A stretch of DNA of 5,677 nucleotides, taken from assembly GCA_021325695.1 (NCBI GenBank), contig JAJTCR010000115.1, positions 1-5,677 of the forward strand, given 5' to 3'. Shown piece after piece: positions 4,714 to 5,677 of this stretch. This DNA is from Steroidobacteraceae bacterium. Lineage in GTDB: Bacteria; Pseudomonadota; Gammaproteobacteria; Steroidobacterales; Steroidobacteraceae. The notes beneath the pieces are model-generated. The model was given only the letters and a program-made list of their open reading frames with translations. It was not told where the DNA came from and did no database searches. The position numbers and the translations under genes were made by a program. Every line of letters begins with the position of its first letter. The first letter of the stretch is position 1.

Positions 4714-5677
4714 ATGCAACGCACCCCGGGTTTGTCGACGCTGCTGGCGCTGGCCGTCGCGGTCACGCTCGCCGGCTGCAAGACCACGACGTCGAGCACG
4801 ATGCCGACCAACATGCCGTCGTCGGGCGGCGGTTCGCCGTCGTCCTCGCCGTCCTCGCCGTCCTCGTCGGGCGGCAGTGGCGGTTCCGGCCCGCAGACGC
4901 CGTCGGAATCCTCGAGCGGTAGTTCCGGATCGTCGCGACCGTCGAGTTCCGATTCGTCGTCGGGCGGCGGCAGCCAGGGCTCGTCGGGGTCCGAGCAGAG
5001 CCCGTCGGATCGATCTTCGTCCGATTCCTCGGGCGGGGCGTCCTCGCCGGGCTCGGAGTCCGAGCCTGCCGGAGGGCAACCTGGCGACACGGGCGGGTCG
5101 AGCGGCAGCGCGGGATCTGCGGGCACGCCCACGGACCCGGGCGCGAACGGCACGCCGCGTCCGGAAGGGTGGCCGATGCCGCCGAGCCAGAACCCCTCGT
5201 CGTCCTCGTCGGACCCGGCCGGGTCGAGCGGCAGCACGGGCGGCACCAGCGGTGGCGCCTCGGGCGGCGGTCCGACCACGTCGTCCGGCACGAGCGGCGG
5301 CGCCAGTTCGGGCGGGTCGGCCGGCCAGCAAGGTTCGACCGGGTCGCCCGGAGCGCAGGGCACGGGCACGCCCGGCACGGGCGGCCTGCCCGGCACCGCG
5401 GGAATTCCGGGAATGCCCGGCAGTGCGGGGCTGCCCGGGATGCCGGGGACACCGGGGATGCCCGGAGCGCCGGGGTCGCCGGGGTCACCGGATGCGTCGT
5501 CTACCCCCGCAGGTGCGGGAGGCTCGAGCGGCGAGGCCGGGTCGAATTCACCAGCCGGCAGTGCGGGCGGGGCCGGTTCACAGGACCCGGCATCGCAAGG
5601 CTCGAACGGCACGGGCGCTCCCGGCCAGGGCCCGACCGCGGGCACAACGGGCACGGCGGGCAACACGGGTGCGACGG
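4714..5677 (+). CDS. Ser/Gly/Pro-rich lipoprotein with collagen-like Gly-X-Y region, 3' end beyond window
   Basis: At least 321 residues are encoded and the frame is still open at the window edge. The signal peptide is a textbook lipoprotein type: MQRTPGLSTLLALAVAVTLAGC, with lipobox LAGC and lipidated Cys22. From about residue 23 the protein is low-complexity, built mainly of Ser, Gly, Pro, Thr and Ala with scattered Asp and Glu. It includes Ser-Ser-Pro repeats near 44-52 and a single Trp at 153 in RPEGWPMPPSQN. Residues 207-218 form four Gly-X-Y triplets. After a two-residue break (Thr-Pro), residues 221-259 form 13 uninterrupted triplets, many with Pro at Y (GLP, GIP, GMP, GTP, GAP, GSP). 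Bacterial collagen-like repeats can form triple helices without hydroxyproline; here that is inference. The later part stays Gly/Ala/Ser/Thr-rich. No globular domain is visible, so it may act as an extended stalk or surface filament, with a functional domain possibly beyond the window. Confidence 0.85.
   Translation, partial: MQRTPGLSTLLALAVAVTLAGCKTTTSSTMPTNMPSSGGGSPSSSPSSPSSSGGSGGSGPQTPSESSSGSSGSSRPSSSDSSSGGGSQGSSGSEQSPSDRSSSDSSGGASSPGSESEPAGGQPGDTGGSSGSAGSAGTPTDPGANGTPRPEGWPMPPSQNPSSSSSDPAGSSGSTGGTSGGASGGGPTTSSGTSGGASSGGSAGQQGSTGSPGAQGTGTPGTGGLPGTAGIPGMPGSAGLPGMPGTPGMPGAPGSPGSPDASSTPAGAGGSSGEAGSNSPAGSAGGAGSQDPASQGSNGTGAPGQGPTAGTTGTAGNTGAT
4843..4869 (+). repeat. Three tandem 9-bp units encoding Ser-Ser-Pro/Ser
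   Basis: TCCTCGCCG occurs twice in direct succession, followed by TCCTCGTCG with one base changed; a further partial relative (TCGCCGTCG) precedes them. They encode Ser-Ser-Pro, Ser-Ser-Pro and Ser-Ser-Ser in the start of the low-complexity region. In-frame slippage here would alter stalk length. Confidence 0.8.
5374..5490 (+). repeat. Collagen-like segment of 13 Gly-X-Y triplets
   Basis: Thirteen successive 9-bp units each begin with a glycine codon (GGN), encoding residues 221-259 of the second lipoprotein. Pro fills the Y position in ten of them, and Met, Leu, Ile, Ser, Thr or Ala fill X. Met at X (GMP) occurs three times. The block ends where Asp replaces Gly in SPDASS. Confidence 0.9.

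Noticed and set aside
2400..5666. A 1088-codon open frame on the minus strand, Pro-rich and even collagen-like at its start
   Set aside because: It lies antisense to two well-supported genes plus the end of the MFS gene, and crosses their intergenic regions. Its Pro/Gly repeats are the reverse-complement image of the Gly/Pro/Ser codons of the lipoprotein. GC-rich DNA gives such long empty frames.
1..5677. CRISPR arrays, tRNA or rRNA genes, insertion sequences, attachment sites, defence or toxin-antitoxin genes
   Set aside because: I saw no spaced direct repeats of CRISPR size, no tRNA-like cloverleaf, no transposase or integrase motifs and no terminal inverted repeats. The gene content looks like ordinary chromosome, with the lipoprotein pair as the less usual part.

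Overview
The window is GC-rich throughout, with G/C-biased third codon positions. It carries four clear coding regions and a fifth that runs off the right edge; the leftmost gene also runs off its edge. The gene types point to a proteobacterium: a secreted DUF885 protein, an EntS-like MFS transporter, a PA0069-type radical SAM protein, and two outer-membrane-type lipoproteins. A Pseudomonas/E. coli-style LexA box (CTGT-N8-ACAG) favours Gamma- or Betaproteobacteria and argues against Xanthomonadaceae with their own LexA site type. I cannot name a genus.

Layout. Positions 1-1188 (minus strand) hold the N-terminal 396 residues of an exported DUF885 protein. A 142-bp divergent intergenic region (1189-1330) follows, with an inverted repeat and a possible 13-codon leader ORF that ends on the start codon of the next gene. 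Positions 1331-2572 (plus) encode a complete 413-residue MFS transporter. A 31-bp gap contains a near-perfect LexA operator, directly in front of a complete radical SAM gene of the spore-photoproduct-lyase superfamily group (2604-3695). A promoter-bearing gap (3696-3809) leads to a lipoprotein of unknown function (3810-4622). A 91-bp gap then leads to a second lipoprotein (4714 to beyond the window edge) with a long Ser/Gly/Pro-rich low-complexity region and an uninterrupted run of 13 collagen-like Gly-X-Y triplets.

How the genes relate. The DUF885 and MFS genes are divergent and could share control. The radical SAM gene follows the MFS gene closely but has its own SOS operator, so it probably responds to DNA damage independently. 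The two lipoprotein genes share orientation and have no convincing terminator between them, so they may form an operon behind the promoter near 3712-3739. I see no defence system, mobile element, CRISPR array, tRNA or rRNA. The strongest points for follow-up are the LexA-controlled radical SAM gene and the collagen-like lipoprotein.
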